Origin: JAVBMC01 sp031552845
GTDB taxonomy: Bacteria > Verrucomicrobiota > Kiritimatiellia > RFP12 > DVOR01
DNA: 64,000 bases
Assembly: GCA_031552845.1 (NCBI GenBank)
Contig: JAVBMC010000027.1
Coordinates: forward strand, 1 to 64,000
Reading direction: 5' to 3'
Each line of letters begins with the position of its first letter. The stretch's first letter is position 1. The notes under the pieces were generated by a model. It saw only the letters and a list, made by a program, of their open reading frames with translations. It made no database searches and was not told the DNA's origin. Of the stretch, positions 35,673-44,718 are shown in pieces. The translations under genes and the position numbers were made by a program.

Positions 35673-36826
35673 TAGTGGGCTCCTTCATGATAGACGCCAT
35701 CCGCGTGAAAGTGTCCGGCTTTCTTGGGCTTCTCGCCGTTGCCTTGTGCAGCGGGGAAGCCGTTTTTGAGTTCATAGACGCCGTCCACGACCACGAGCTC
35801 GCCGGCCTTGAGGCCTTTGACGCTGCTGAAACCGTCTTTCGTGAAACGTACCTCAAGCACCCGCCGCGAGAACTGCTCCGAGCCGGCAGCGGCCTGCACG
35901 AACACAGTGGGGGTGACGCCCTCGAGGAACCATGCCCGGCGCGGGATGACAATGTCGGTACCGCTCTGGCGTTCGACTGTCATGACGGCGGACTCGCCCG
36001 CTTGCGCACCGGCAGCGGCCTGTTCCGAGACGATGGCATACAAGCGGCTCATGCGGGTGGCGGGATCGATGACTTCATCACGCAGCAGTTTGAGGTTAGC
36101 GATGGTGGCACCGTTCTTACGCGTGAGCGTGACGGGCATGCCGGAACGCAATCCTTCCGTCTGCGCGGCGGTGGCGTAGGCGGTGAAGAAGAGGTCGTTC
36201 TTGACTTTGAGGTGGATGACTTCCAACCCTTGCTCGCACCACTGCCCTTCGGCAATTGATGCGAAGCGGGCGGTACCGTCATGCGGTGCCATCATCGTCA
36301 ATGTCATGCTGTCGATGCTACCATGCTGGGTCATAAAGCTCATCTGTGCGAGGGCTTTCTCGTTGGTAATCTCGGCAAGGCGCTCGGCACTCTGTGCTTG
36401 CAGATAGAGCGTTTCGAGTTCAGCATTGCGGACGCCGGCAGCGGTGTGCGCTTCGACGCGCCGCTTGAGATCCGCCGTCGCGGCGCGGCGTGCCACTAAT
36501 TCGGATTCCGACTCTTGCCGCGTGCGCATCAGCACGGCGATTTCGGGCGACTCAAGCGTATAGAGCGGCTCGCCGGCTTTGACACGTTGGAGCGGTTTGA
36601 TGAGCAAGCGGATACGTCCGGCAACCGGTGTGTTGAGGCACAGCTCGGAATCAGGCGCGAATGAAAACATACCCGGCAGGCTGACGGTGTCAGCGAGCTG
36701 GGTAACCCGTGCCGGAGACACGCTCAGGCCGAGCAGCTTTTGTGATGCAGCGGGGACTTTAACTTCCTCAGCGGCACAGACGGCGACGCCCACAAGGCAA
36801 CAGATGAGTGATGCAAATGATTTCAT
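35672..36826 (-). CDS. Periplasmic adaptor (membrane fusion protein) of the RND pump
   Basis: 384 residues from an ATG that begins a signal peptide (MKSFASLICCLVGVAVCAA) and follows a GAGGAG ribosome site; a longer frame upstream is a shadow of the small gene. It has the lipoyl-like half-motifs (NTPVAGRIRLLIKPLQRVKAG), an alpha-helical hairpin (about 110-170) and a beta-barrel. The C-terminal tail is rich in His (AGHFHADGVYHEGAH), which could bind metal ions and deliver them to the pump. It bridges the inner-membrane pump and the TolC-like channel. Confidence 0.85.
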   Translation of the reverse strand: MKSFASLICCLVGVAVCAAEEVKVPAASQKLLGLSVSPARVTQLADTVSLPGMFSFAPDSELCLNTPVAGRIRLLIKPLQRVKAGEPLYTLESPEIAVLMRTRQESESELVARRAATADLKRRVEAHTAAGVRNAELETLYLQAQSAERLAEITNEKALAQMSFMTQHGSIDSMTLTMMAPHDGTARFASIAEGQWCEQGLEVIHLKVKNDLFFTAYATAAQTEGLRSGMPVTLTRKNGATIANLKLLRDEVIDPATRMSRLYAIVSEQAAAGAQAGESAVMTVERQSGTDIVIPRRAWFLEGVTPTVFVQAAAGSEQFSRRVLEVRFTKDGFSSVKGLKAGELVVVDGVYELKNGFPAAQGNGEKPKKAGHFHADGVYHEGAH

Positions 36827-36839
36827 TGGGAGCGCTCCT

Positions 36840-37082
36840 CTAGTTCTGCAAGCTGCGCAGGTGTTTGAACGAATGCCGCATCTTGGCGGTAGGCTTGATG
36901 TGCCGCTCGGAGGCAGGCACGCCGGAGTACCACTTTCGGGTCTGCTCGACAGGAGCAGCCTCTTGCACGGCAACAGGCGCCGGCTCTTGTTTGACCGGGA
37001 CTTGCGGCGCGGCGGACGTTTCAGCCGCACGGATTGTTAGAGAGAATACACAACATGACAACAGGATTAAAAAGATTTTCAT
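36840..37082 (-). CDS. Small secreted protein in the efflux operon
   Basis: 80 residues. A signal peptide (MKIFLILLSCCVFSLTIRA) is followed by a Pro/Val/Glu-rich linker and a basic end (MRHSFKHLRSLQN). The start ATG overlaps the stop of the TolC-like gene (ATGA), and the stop lies 14 bases before the adaptor gene, whose ribosome site overlaps its end. These features make it a real gene. No family is recognised. It may be a periplasmic accessory protein of the pump. Confidence 0.65.
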   Translation of the reverse strand: MKIFLILLSCCVFSLTIRAAETSAAPQVPVKQEPAPVAVQEAAPVEQTRKWYSGVPASERHIKPTAKMRHSFKHLRSLQN

Positions 37083-38329
37083 TGAGGAACCTCGTTTAAG
37101 TAGGATAACTGCGCATAAGTCTGAAGAAGCGCCGCATGCGCACGGCGGTATTTGCGCCCGGCTTGGGCGGCAGCGTTTTCGGCATCGGTTAATGCCGTGA
37201 GGGAAATCTCGCCTGCTGAGGCGAGCTTACGTGCGGAATCGGCGGCAACATCCTTTTCGTGGGAGATGCCTTCAAGGCGCGTCAGGTTCTCGCGCTGGAG
37301 TTTGTAGCGGCGCATCTGCGCTTCGGCATCCAGCAACAGCTCCAAATAGAGCGTGCGGGTGTCGTCATACGCCAACGCATGGGACATGCGCGCTTCGGCA
37401 ATGCCGAGGCGGTTGCGGTTCCATAACGGCAGCGTCATCGCAAACATCGCACCAGGCCGCCAGCCGCCATCTTCATGATCGATATACGGACCGATCTTAA
37501 TGTCGGGATATTGGCGGCGCAGTTCGGCGCGCAGTTTCGCCTCGCTCTCACGATAGGTAGCCAGACGTGCTTTGACGGCGGTGTGCTGGAAGAGCTGTTC
37601 CGGCATGATCGCCGGGAGCTTCTCAAACGTACCCAACGCGGCCTCAACCGTCAGCGGCGTACCGGGCGTCAACCCAAGCAGCTTGATGAGCTGGGCCTGC
37701 GCTTCGGCATACGCCTCGGCATCTTCGGCCTGTTGGTCGATCGCCGCATAAAGTGCGCTCTGAACAGCCTGCACATCCGCCGCACGCATTTCGCCGGTGG
37801 TGTACAGATGCTGGGCTTGCTTGGCCAGCGCATCGGTTTGAACGACAAGCGCATCGCTGGATTTCCAGTTCGCCTCAGTCTCCAGCCATGCCGCCAGCGC
37901 TGTCGCCACGCTCACATCCAGCCGCCGCTCCGCATCGCTCACTTGGAAACGCTGCGCCTCGGCATAGAAGTCTGCGGCCTGACGGTCAAACTCCAACGCA
38001 CCATTCACAGGAATCGTGAACATCACACCGATGTTCGCAACCCACGGATGTTTCGGGTTATTCAAGATCCGCGTCAGATTATTCGCAAAATCCGGATCCG
38101 GCCACCAGCCCGTCGCATCCGCACGCTTATCCGCATGCAGCGCCTCCAGGCGCACCCGGTTGATGCCCGGATTAAAGCAACGCGCAACCAACTGCGCATC
38201 ACTCACAGATTTAATCTCCACCGACTCCCCCGGCGGAAAACTCTCGGGCGACAACTCCGGCAAAGGCTGATAACTCTGACACCCCGCCAACAACAACGCC
38301 ATAACAAATGGCTTTGCTAGAAACTTCAT
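37079..38329 (-). CDS. TolC-family outer-membrane efflux lipoprotein (CzcC/CusC type)
   Basis: 416 residues. The signal sequence ends in LLAGC (Cys17), so it is lipid-anchored like CusC. Two long helical hairpins (about 120-220 and 330-400) repeat the OEP pattern of TolC-like channels (AERRLDVSVATALAAWLETEAN, ending in AAAQAGRKYRRAHAALLQTYAQLSYLNE). It forms the outer-membrane duct for the RND pump. The ribosome site GGAGG lies close before the ATG. Confidence 0.85.
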   Translation of the reverse strand: MKFLAKPFVMALLLAGCQSYQPLPELSPESFPPGESVEIKSVSDAQLVARCFNPGINRVRLEALHADKRADATGWWPDPDFANNLTRILNNPKHPWVANIGVMFTIPVNGALEFDRQAADFYAEAQRFQVSDAERRLDVSVATALAAWLETEANWKSSDALVVQTDALAKQAQHLYTTGEMRAADVQAVQSALYAAIDQQAEDAEAYAEAQAQLIKLLGLTPGTPLTVEAALGTFEKLPAIMPEQLFQHTAVKARLATYRESEAKLRAELRRQYPDIKIGPYIDHEDGGWRPGAMFAMTLPLWNRNRLGIAEARMSHALAYDDTRTLYLELLLDAEAQMRRYKLQRENLTRLEGISHEKDVAADSARKLASAGEISLTALTDAENAAAQAGRKYRRAHAALLQTYAQLSYLNEVPQ

Positions 38330-38383
38330 GCAACCTCCATTAGATGATTCAATTCACAACACGCACAAATTAACCGTGCCGAA

Positions 38384-38755
38384 TCAACATCGTAAAGGAA
38401 AGCTCACACAAACAGAAGGACGACAGCACGGAACCGCGGAAACCCACCGCGTCTGCAACGGCGCAACCCCACAATTCCAACTCGTGACCGCCGGCAGCGC
38501 AGGCAAATCATCCGCTGCCACCGACGTACGTACATATAAATCCGCCTCAGACGCGTGCTCCGACAACGAACACGGCACCGCGCTCGCCTTCTCATGACCA
38601 TGACACCCATGCCCGCACTGCGCCGCCAAAGTCTCCACCGTCTGCACCAAATGCAAACACCGCGCCCCCTGCGCCGCGACCAAAGCCGGCAACAGAAGCA
38701 CCAACAAGATGCCCCTCAACCAAACCCACCGGTCCATTCGTTTGCCCGCTGTCAT
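38384..38755 (-). CDS. Small Cys/His-rich secreted protein, first gene of the efflux operon
   Basis: About 123 residues. An N-terminal helix (LRGILLVLLLPALVAA) is followed by a Cys/His-rich segment (CGHGCHGHEK) and three further Cys near the end. The composition suggests metal binding, which fits the operon. The chosen ATG lies only eight bases after the TAAAAT box, so the mRNA is probably leaderless. The stop is 54 bases before the TolC-like gene. The frame could extend further upstream, but those residues are not similar to a signal peptide. No known family is recognised. Confidence 0.6.
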   Translation of the reverse strand: MTAGKRMDRWVWLRGILLVLLLPALVAAQGARCLHLVQTVETLAAQCGHGCHGHEKASAVPCSLSEHASEADLYVRTSVAADDLPALPAVTSWNCGVAPLQTRWVSAVPCCRPSVCVSFPLRC

Positions 38756-38763
38756 ACCCCAAC

Positions 38764-38793
38764 ATTTTACCACACCCCGCCCCCCCGAAGCAA
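38764..38793 (-). promoter_or_regulatory. Promoter of the efflux operon
   Basis: On the minus strand, TTGCTT (38793-38788), an 18-bp G-rich spacer and TAAAAT (38769-38764), ending eight bases before the start codon. Confidence 0.6.
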
Positions 38794-39087
38794 GGCAAAC
38801 CGCACCACACCCACCAAAACGCAACGGCCCACCCCGCCGCTACCCCCTCAAACCACTCCACATTGTAACCCACTGCGCCACCTTTGGCAAGCACAAAATA
38901 AACACCTCTCCCCCCACCGCCCCCATCCCAAACCCCATGGCACACCCACCCAAAAACCACCCCCAAAACCACACTCGCCCCAAGTGGGGAACAAAACCCT
39001 CCAACATCCACAAACACACTCCAATCCCTGCCAAACCACTCCATCAAGCACGCCTATTCCAGGAAACTCAATCAAACCACGATTTTA
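38794..39087. other. C/A-rich gene-free stretch
   Basis: This part of the divergent intergenic region is strongly skewed to C and A on the plus strand, with runs such as CCCCCAC and CCACACCC. Several frames stay open across it only because the skew removes stop codons; they have no ribosome sites and low-complexity products. No repeat period was found until the array at 39088. Confidence 0.55.
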
Positions 39088-39205
39088 CTCGTACCCAGAG
39101 GTCACCTAACCTCGTACTCCAAGGTCAGACGACCTCATACTCTGAGGTCAAGTGACCTCGTACCTTGAGGTCAGGCGTGATGCGGGTACGAAACAAGGCG
39201 ACCTC
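39088..39205. repeat. 23-bp periodic intergenic array (array 4)
   Basis: CTCGTAC (or CTCATAC) recurs at 39088, 39111, 39134 and 39157, and AGGTCA at 39099, 39122, 39145 and 39168, exactly 23 bp apart. A fifth, decayed row follows in phase (39180-39202), ending GAC with CTC after it. Units overlap as inverted arms: GAGGTCA-AG-TGACCTC at 39144-39159 is a perfect dyad. The array lies 151 bases before the promoter of the secreted beta-strand-repeat gene and about 290 before the opposite efflux promoter. Confidence 0.88.
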
Positions 39206-39355
39206 CGCATCCAAATTGCCGCAAAAATATTTCACAATACCCCTCCAATTGCCCCTCCCTCCCCGCCATTTTTTAAAAAGACGCACGCACCACACCCAAA
39301 CTCCACACAATCAATCCATTCTCTCCGTAATTAAAAACTAGGCAGACAAATCTGA

Positions 39356-39385
39356 TTGCAAGCACCGTGCAAATTGTGCTATAGT
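39356..39385 (+). promoter_or_regulatory. Promoter of the beta-strand-repeat protein gene
   Basis: TTGCAA (39356-39361), 18-bp spacer, TATAGT (39380-39385). The leader is about 45 bases and ends in the GAGGAG ribosome site before the ATG at 39435. Confidence 0.6.
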
Positions 39386-39434
39386 GTAAACAGTTTGCTG
39401 AGAACTTGGTTGTACACGAATGAGGAGAACCCTG

Positions 39435-41384
39435 ATGAAATACCGCCTGACCGGCATTGGCGCAATCGCCCTTTGCTTCACCTGCCATGCAGTCAACACC
39501 ACTTGGATCAACGACTGGGATACCACCGGCATCCTCCAAGACGACGCCAATTGGCGCCCCGCCTCAGCTCCCACAGACATTGACAATGTTTGGTTCACCA
39601 ACGGCACCTTTACCGTCGGCGCGGCGGGCGACTTCGTCAACAACCAAATCACCGTCCAAGACAGCGACACCACGTGGGACTTAGGAGACTATACCTATTC
39701 TACTCTTACCAACCTTCTCCTGCGCGGCAGCCGGACTGACGGCATGGGCGGCTTCCGCCTGCTTGGTGGTACTGTTGACGTCAACGGCCAACTGCTCATC
39801 GGAGGATTACACGTCGAGGCCAACAGCCTCTCCTCCATCAGCAATGCCCTCTTACGTACCCACGGCACCAGCCAAGTCGGCCGTAGCGGCAACAACACAC
39901 TCATCATCGGAGCCGGAGCCGAATGGGACTCCTGGGATCAAATCTCCATTGGCGAAAGCGATAACCAAACCAACAACCTCCTCATCGTCAGCGGTCCCGG
40001 TGCTCTCATCAACATGACCACCAATATTAATACACGCTTCTACGTTGGTAACGCTGCCGGCAAAAATAAAATGATCGTCGAAGACGGTGCCAGTGTTATC
40101 ATGGACAGCCTTGGCGGGGGTACTCCGAGTTATATCTTCGGTCTCGGCAACGGTGCCAACTCCCATGAGAACGAGCTCATCATCCGTGGCTCCGATACCT
40201 ACGTCCAACTCAGCAATCTGCGCATCGGCTCAGCCGCACGTTCGCGTTCCAACTGCGTCACCGTTACAGACGGTGCCCTGCTCGCCGTCACAAACAACCT
40301 GCAAATCAGCGCGCACGCACTTTGCTATGCTAACGAGCTAGTGATTGAGAACGGCGCCACATTCACCCATACCAATCGGGCGGGCATGAATATGAATTCC
40401 GGAAGCGGAGCCTGCAAAGTTATTGTCCGTGGCGACAACAGTCAAGCTTATGTCTGGGGCTTCACCATCCAAGGCAACTCCAACGAACTCATCGTCTGCG
40501 ATGGCGCCTACATGTTCGCCACCAACAACCTCCAACTCGGCGCCCTTGGCGGAAATACCGAGAACCACCTGACGCTTTCCGGCAGCTCCACGCTTGAATT
40601 GACAGAAACCTTCAACATCGGCCCCTATGGATTCGGCAATCGTGTTGAAGTGCTTGACGGCTCAACACTCCGAGCATCATCCTATGTCGATGTCGGCTCT
40701 TTTAACACTGCAACCGGCAGCGTTCTTTGGGTCGCAGGCGAAGGCACCGTCGCCACCGGTATGTATCTACGTGTTGGCGGTGATGGCACTCTTTGCAAAA
40801 CGGTAGTCTCTAACAACGCCGTCATGTACGCACGCCAACTCAACATTGGCTCTAAAATCGGTGTCAGCAACCTGCTCGACGTCGTCGATGGCGGCACATT
40901 CACCGTAACCAGCGACACCTTCACCTTCGGCAACACCAGCTCCAACAACATGCTACGCATCTCCAATGGAAGAGTCAGCATGCCGAGTACAACAGGTAAC
41001 GGCGTAGAAGTGCGTAATGCCGGCCTCGTCACCATCACCGGCACCAACAGCCTCTTCACCCCACGCCGGATATCCTTCCAGCAAAGCTCTACGCTTGAAT
41101 TCTCGCCCGATGAGAAAGATATTCTCCAAACACCCATACAAGTCAACGGCCCCTGCACATTTGATGATACAACCACGCTCAAGATCAGTGAAGCTGAAAA
41201 GTATATGCGCGCAGGCGGCGGCACACTCATGCTCCTTACCAATCTCACGCAGAACATCAGCGGCAAGATCATGAACTTCGATCTGCCTCCGGGCATGACT
41301 CCCGAAGACAACATCATCCAAGGCGACCGCTATATCGCCGTCAAATTCCCTGACCACTCTATCACCATTCTACGGTTGTATTAA
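39435..41384 (+). CDS. Secreted beta-helix/autotransporter-passenger-like protein without barrel
   Basis: 649 residues. The ATG follows GAGGAG and starts a signal peptide (MKYRLTGIGAIALCFTCHA). The rest is a long series of short beta-strands of the form NELVIENGA, NELIIRGSD, NHLTLSGSS, NRVEVLDGS, NLLDVVDGG at a spacing of about 35-45 residues. This is typical of autotransporter-passenger beta-helices, but no C-terminal barrel is seen. It ends HSITILRLY, related to the ends of the other big secreted proteins in this window. It is co-oriented with the xylanase gene 24 bases on and may be made with it. The function is probably surface binding. Confidence 0.75.
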   Translation: MKYRLTGIGAIALCFTCHAVNTTWINDWDTTGILQDDANWRPASAPTDIDNVWFTNGTFTVGAAGDFVNNQITVQDSDTTWDLGDYTYSTLTNLLLRGSRTDGMGGFRLLGGTVDVNGQLLIGGLHVEANSLSSISNALLRTHGTSQVGRSGNNTLIIGAGAEWDSWDQISIGESDNQTNNLLIVSGPGALINMTTNINTRFYVGNAAGKNKMIVEDGASVIMDSLGGGTPSYIFGLGNGANSHENELIIRGSDTYVQLSNLRIGSAARSRSNCVTVTDGALLAVTNNLQISAHALCYANELVIENGATFTHTNRAGMNMNSGSGACKVIVRGDNSQAYVWGFTIQGNSNELIVCDGAYMFATNNLQLGALGGNTENHLTLSGSSTLELTETFNIGPYGFGNRVEVLDGSTLRASSYVDVGSFNTATGSVLWVAGEGTVATGMYLRVGGDGTLCKTVVSNNAVMYARQLNIGSKIGVSNLLDVVDGGTFTVTSDTFTFGNTSSNNMLRISNGRVSMPSTTGNGVEVRNAGLVTITGTNSLFTPRRISFQQSSTLEFSPDEKDILQTPIQVNGPCTFDDTTTLKISEAEKYMRAGGGTLMLLTNLTQNISGKIMNFDLPPGMTPEDNIIQGDRYIAVKFPDHSITILRLY

Positions 41385-41408
41385 TCATAGTTAGACACAC
41401 AAAAGCAA

Positions 41409-43178
41409 ATGAAAAAACTACTAAGTGCTCTGGCACTATTCGGGGCAGGTTTGTGTTTCGGTGAAGAGGTGGAGCTGGTTGGAAAGGATGCGCCGTGGAA
41501 GGGTTCGCGGGCGACAGCGGAGGTGAACTATGTGGTCTCCAATGACGTCTTGCGGGCGGAGGTGAAGGAACGGCCGAAGAATTATTGGGGGTCGGTCTTT
41601 CATGTGCCGCTGGTGCAGCCGGTTGAGAAAGGCGATTGCATCGTACTGGAGTTTAAGGCGCGGTGCATCTCGTCCGAGAATGCCGTTAAGAACCGCGGCC
41701 GCGTGCGGGCTTGTGTGCAGTATGATGTGGCGCCGCATCCGAAGCTGGTGATGGATTATGTCAACTTCACGGACAAGTGGGAGACGTATCGCTTTGGAGC
41801 GGTCTCTCAGCATGCCGCGCCGTTGGGCACGGGCAAGATGATTATCTTCGTGGGTGAGCAACGGCAGGTGATTGAGTTCAAAGACCTGCGGGCATTCAAT
41901 TTCGGCAAGGGTGTTCCGGCAAACAAGATTCCGCGTTTGCGGACGGCATATCAGGGGATAGAGCCGAATGCGCCGTGGCGGCGCGAGGCTGATGCACGGA
42001 TTGAGAAGTATCGCAAGGGCGACTTGAAGCTGAAGCTCACCGATGCGAAGGGTAAGCCGTTGAGCGATGCCCGCGTGGAGGTGCAGATGACGCGCCATGC
42101 GTTTCCGTTCGGCACTGCGGTTCAAGCGCACTTACTGAATCTTAACAAGCCGGAGCTGCCGGACTGCCCTGCAGAGGATATCCGCAAATACCGCGATACA
42201 TTGACGAACTTATTCAACTGCGCCGTGATTGAGAATGCGTTGAAGCCACATCGGTTTAAGGAGGGGTATCCGCCGGGGAATGTGGATGGGTTGAGGGCGT
42301 TGGAGTTTTTGAGGAAGGCGGATATGAAGGTGCGCGGGCATTGCGCAGTCTGGCCGAGTCATCATCATTCGCCGAAGGAGTGGAATGATTTGTTGAACAA
42401 GCCGGAGAAAAAGGCGCAGCTGCGGGAGATGGTTCGCAAGCATGTGGAGTTTGCCCTGCGCACCACAAAGAACGATTGCTGGCAGTGGGATGTGATGAAT
42501 GAACCGTTCCTGCATCATGAGTATATGGACTTCCTCGGAAAGGATGTCATGGTGGAGTGGTTCAAGGCGGCGCATCAGGCGGCGCCGAATGTGCAGCTGT
42601 GCATTAATGACTTCGGCATTGTTGAAGACAAGGCGCACGCAGAGGAGTATGTCAAAACGATCCGCTATCTGTTAGACAACGGTGCGCCTGTGCAGGCGAT
42701 CGGCGAGCAGTCGCACTACTATGCAGAGCCGCCGGGGATTGATTTGGTCTTTGCGATGGTTGACCGCTTGTCGGTCTTCAAGCTGCCGATTATCTGCACC
42801 GAGTTCGACATGAACACCGATGACGAGCAAATGCAAGCCGCCTTTACTCGCGATTATTATACAGCACTTTTCAGCCGCCCCGAGGTGGAAGGGATTTTGA
42901 TGTGGGGCTTTTGGGCCAAGCGGCATTGGTCGTCCAACGCGGCGGGCTTTACAGCCGATTGGCGGGAGAAGCCCGCCATGACGGAGTATCGTAATTTGGT
43001 GTTTAACAAATGGTGGACGAAGGCCGCGGGCAAAGCCAGCCGTGCAGGTGAGTATCAGGCCAGAGCATTCTATGGCGACTACAACATCACGGTGAGCACC
43101 GGCAGTAAAACGAAAACGTTCAAGGTGAAGCTCTCACCGAATGACCCGGCACCCAAAACTTTGCAAATGATTGATTAA
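41409..43178 (+). CDS. GH10 endo-1,4-beta-xylanase with N-terminal carbohydrate-binding-like domain
   Basis: 589 residues. A signal peptide (to about residue 18) is followed by a jelly-roll domain (about 20-170) that resembles a CBM4/9-type module, then a linker strand domain and the GH10 (beta/alpha)8 barrel (about 225-540). The acid/base Glu365 lies in WDVMNEP and the nucleophile Glu465 in ICTEFDM; GEQSHYY and MWGFWAKRHW complete the active site. It cuts the xylan backbone in the periplasm or outside. A small tail strand follows the barrel. The esterase gene comes after it, with 14 bases between stop and start. Confidence 0.93.
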   Translation: MKKLLSALALFGAGLCFGEEVELVGKDAPWKGSRATAEVNYVVSNDVLRAEVKERPKNYWGSVFHVPLVQPVEKGDCIVLEFKARCISSENAVKNRGRVRACVQYDVAPHPKLVMDYVNFTDKWETYRFGAVSQHAAPLGTGKMIIFVGEQRQVIEFKDLRAFNFGKGVPANKIPRLRTAYQGIEPNAPWRREADARIEKYRKGDLKLKLTDAKGKPLSDARVEVQMTRHAFPFGTAVQAHLLNLNKPELPDCPAEDIRKYRDTLTNLFNCAVIENALKPHRFKEGYPPGNVDGLRALEFLRKADMKVRGHCAVWPSHHHSPKEWNDLLNKPEKKAQLREMVRKHVEFALRTTKNDCWQWDVMNEPFLHHEYMDFLGKDVMVEWFKAAHQAAPNVQLCINDFGIVEDKAHAEEYVKTIRYLLDNGAPVQAIGEQSHYYAEPPGIDLVFAMVDRLSVFKLPIICTEFDMNTDDEQMQAAFTRDYYTALFSRPEVEGILMWGFWAKRHWSSNAAGFTADWREKPAMTEYRNLVFNKWWTKAAGKASRAGEYQARAFYGDYNITVSTGSKTKTFKVKLSPNDPAPKTLQMID

Positions 43179-43191
43179 CCTCGGAGACGAC

Positions 43192-44718
43192 ATGAAAAAA
43201 TTAGTAACAGGTGTAGTATTCGCCTGCCTCGCGGCGGGTTCTTTTGCGGCAGTCAAACCCGCGCCCTTCTATCAAAACAATATGGTGTTGCAGCGCGATA
43301 AGCCGATTGTCATACTCGGCACTACCGATGCGGGCGAAAAGGTGACTGCGGAGTTTATGAATACCCGCGCTACTGCAACCGCCGACAAGGATGGACGCTT
43401 CCGCATTACCCTCCCCGCGCAGAAAGTGTCCACCATCGGTGCTACGCTCACGCTCAAAGGACGCGAGGCACCCGTGGCGTTGACAAACATTCTGATGGGC
43501 GATGTGTGGCTCTGCTCCGGACAGTCGAACATGGAATGGGTGCTCAAGAACTGCGGCGATCAAGGCAAAGCTGATGCAGCCGCCGCGAACTTGCCGTTGT
43601 TGCGCCAAATCAAAATCAACAACGCAACATCACTCGACCCCCTCCCCTTTGAATCTGTCAAGTGCGGCAGCTGGGAGGTCGGCTCGCCTGAACGTGCTGG
43701 GAACTGGACAGCTGTGGGGTTCTACTTCGCCCGCTCTATTCTCAAAGAGACAGGCGTTCCCATCGGCCTCGTCAACTCCAGCTGGGGCGGCACGCCGATC
43801 CAAGCATGGATGCCGGCAGATGCATTTGCCAGTAATCCGGACTTTGTGAAGGAGCGCGAGACGATTGAGAACCGCGCGGAGATCATCAAACAAAATGCTG
43901 CCGTCGAAGCTGACTATAAAGCTCGGCAAGCCGCGACCAACACCTGGCTGCGCCCGCCGGTTTATCCGTGGGGACATCACTCACCGACCGCGCTTTACAA
44001 TGCAATGATTTATGGACTTGAACAAATGCCCATCCGCGGCTTCATCTGGTATCAGGGCGAGAACAACGCCACCGACAAGTTCTATGATGCGCGTATGGTG
44101 GCGATGGTGGCCTCGTGGCGCAAGAAATGGAATGCACCCCTGCCCTTTTACTTTGTGCAGCTGGCCGCGCACATGGATGAAAGCGACGACCCCAATAATA
44201 TCGGCTGGGAATGGGCGAAGCAGCGCGAGCGCCAAACCAAAGCCTGGAAGGCCATTCCTAACAGCGGCATGGCGTTGGCGATTGATATTGGCGAAGGAAA
44301 GGACGTCCACCCCAAGAATAAGCTGGATGTGGGCGAACGTTTAGCGCGCTGGGCACTACGCGACTGTTACGGCAAGAAGATTACGGTTTCCGGTCCGATG
44401 ATGAAGTCCATCAAATACGACAAGGACACCGCCACCGTACAATTTGAGTATGCCGAGAATGGTTTAATGGTTGGCAAGAAGGACAGCCCCGCGCCGGTTG
44501 TTGAAGATAAGAACGCGCCGTTGTTGGGCTTCGCGGTCAAAGGCGAGAAGAGCGGTAAGTGGGCATGGGCACAAGCCTCAATTAAGGGCAACACCGTCCT
44601 GCTCAAGCATCCACAACAAGAGAAAGTCATCGGCGTGCGTTATGCCTACCAGAGCAATCCCAAGGTGAACTTCTACAACCGCGACGGGTTGCCGGGAGTG
44701 CCGTTTACGACTGATTAG
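43192..44718 (+). CDS. SGNH-type sialate O-acetylesterase / acetylxylan esterase
   Basis: 508 residues with a signal peptide (MKKLVTGVVFACLAAGSFA). The catalytic Ser112 lies in WLCSGQSNMEW, and WGGTPIQAWM and IWYQGENNA are the other family blocks. The class removes O-acetyl groups from sialic acids or xylan. Since the previous gene is a xylanase, xylan deacetylation is the likely job. The ATG follows a CGGAGA ribosome site; a TTG upstream would overlap the xylanase end. It converges with the deaminase gene, overlapping its stop by 14 bases. Confidence 0.88.
   Translation: MKKLVTGVVFACLAAGSFAAVKPAPFYQNNMVLQRDKPIVILGTTDAGEKVTAEFMNTRATATADKDGRFRITLPAQKVSTIGATLTLKGREAPVALTNILMGDVWLCSGQSNMEWVLKNCGDQGKADAAAANLPLLRQIKINNATSLDPLPFESVKCGSWEVGSPERAGNWTAVGFYFARSILKETGVPIGLVNSSWGGTPIQAWMPADAFASNPDFVKERETIENRAEIIKQNAAVEADYKARQAATNTWLRPPVYPWGHHSPTALYNAMIYGLEQMPIRGFIWYQGENNATDKFYDARMVAMVASWRKKWNAPLPFYFVQLAAHMDESDDPNNIGWEWAKQRERQTKAWKAIPNSGMALAIDIGEGKDVHPKNKLDVGERLARWALRDCYGKKITVSGPMMKSIKYDKDTATVQFEYAENGLMVGKKDSPAPVVEDKNAPLLGFAVKGEKSGKWAWAQASIKGNTVLLKHPQQEKVIGVRYAYQSNPKVNFYNRDGLPGVPFTTD

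Noticed and set aside
36827..37030. Longer adaptor protein starting at 37030
   Set aside because: It would overlap the small secreted gene in another frame. The ATG at 36826 has a ribosome site and begins a signal peptide.
38794..39087. Several open frames over 140 codons in the C/A-rich stretch
   Set aside because: They exist because base skew removes stops. Products are low complexity and no ribosome site is present.
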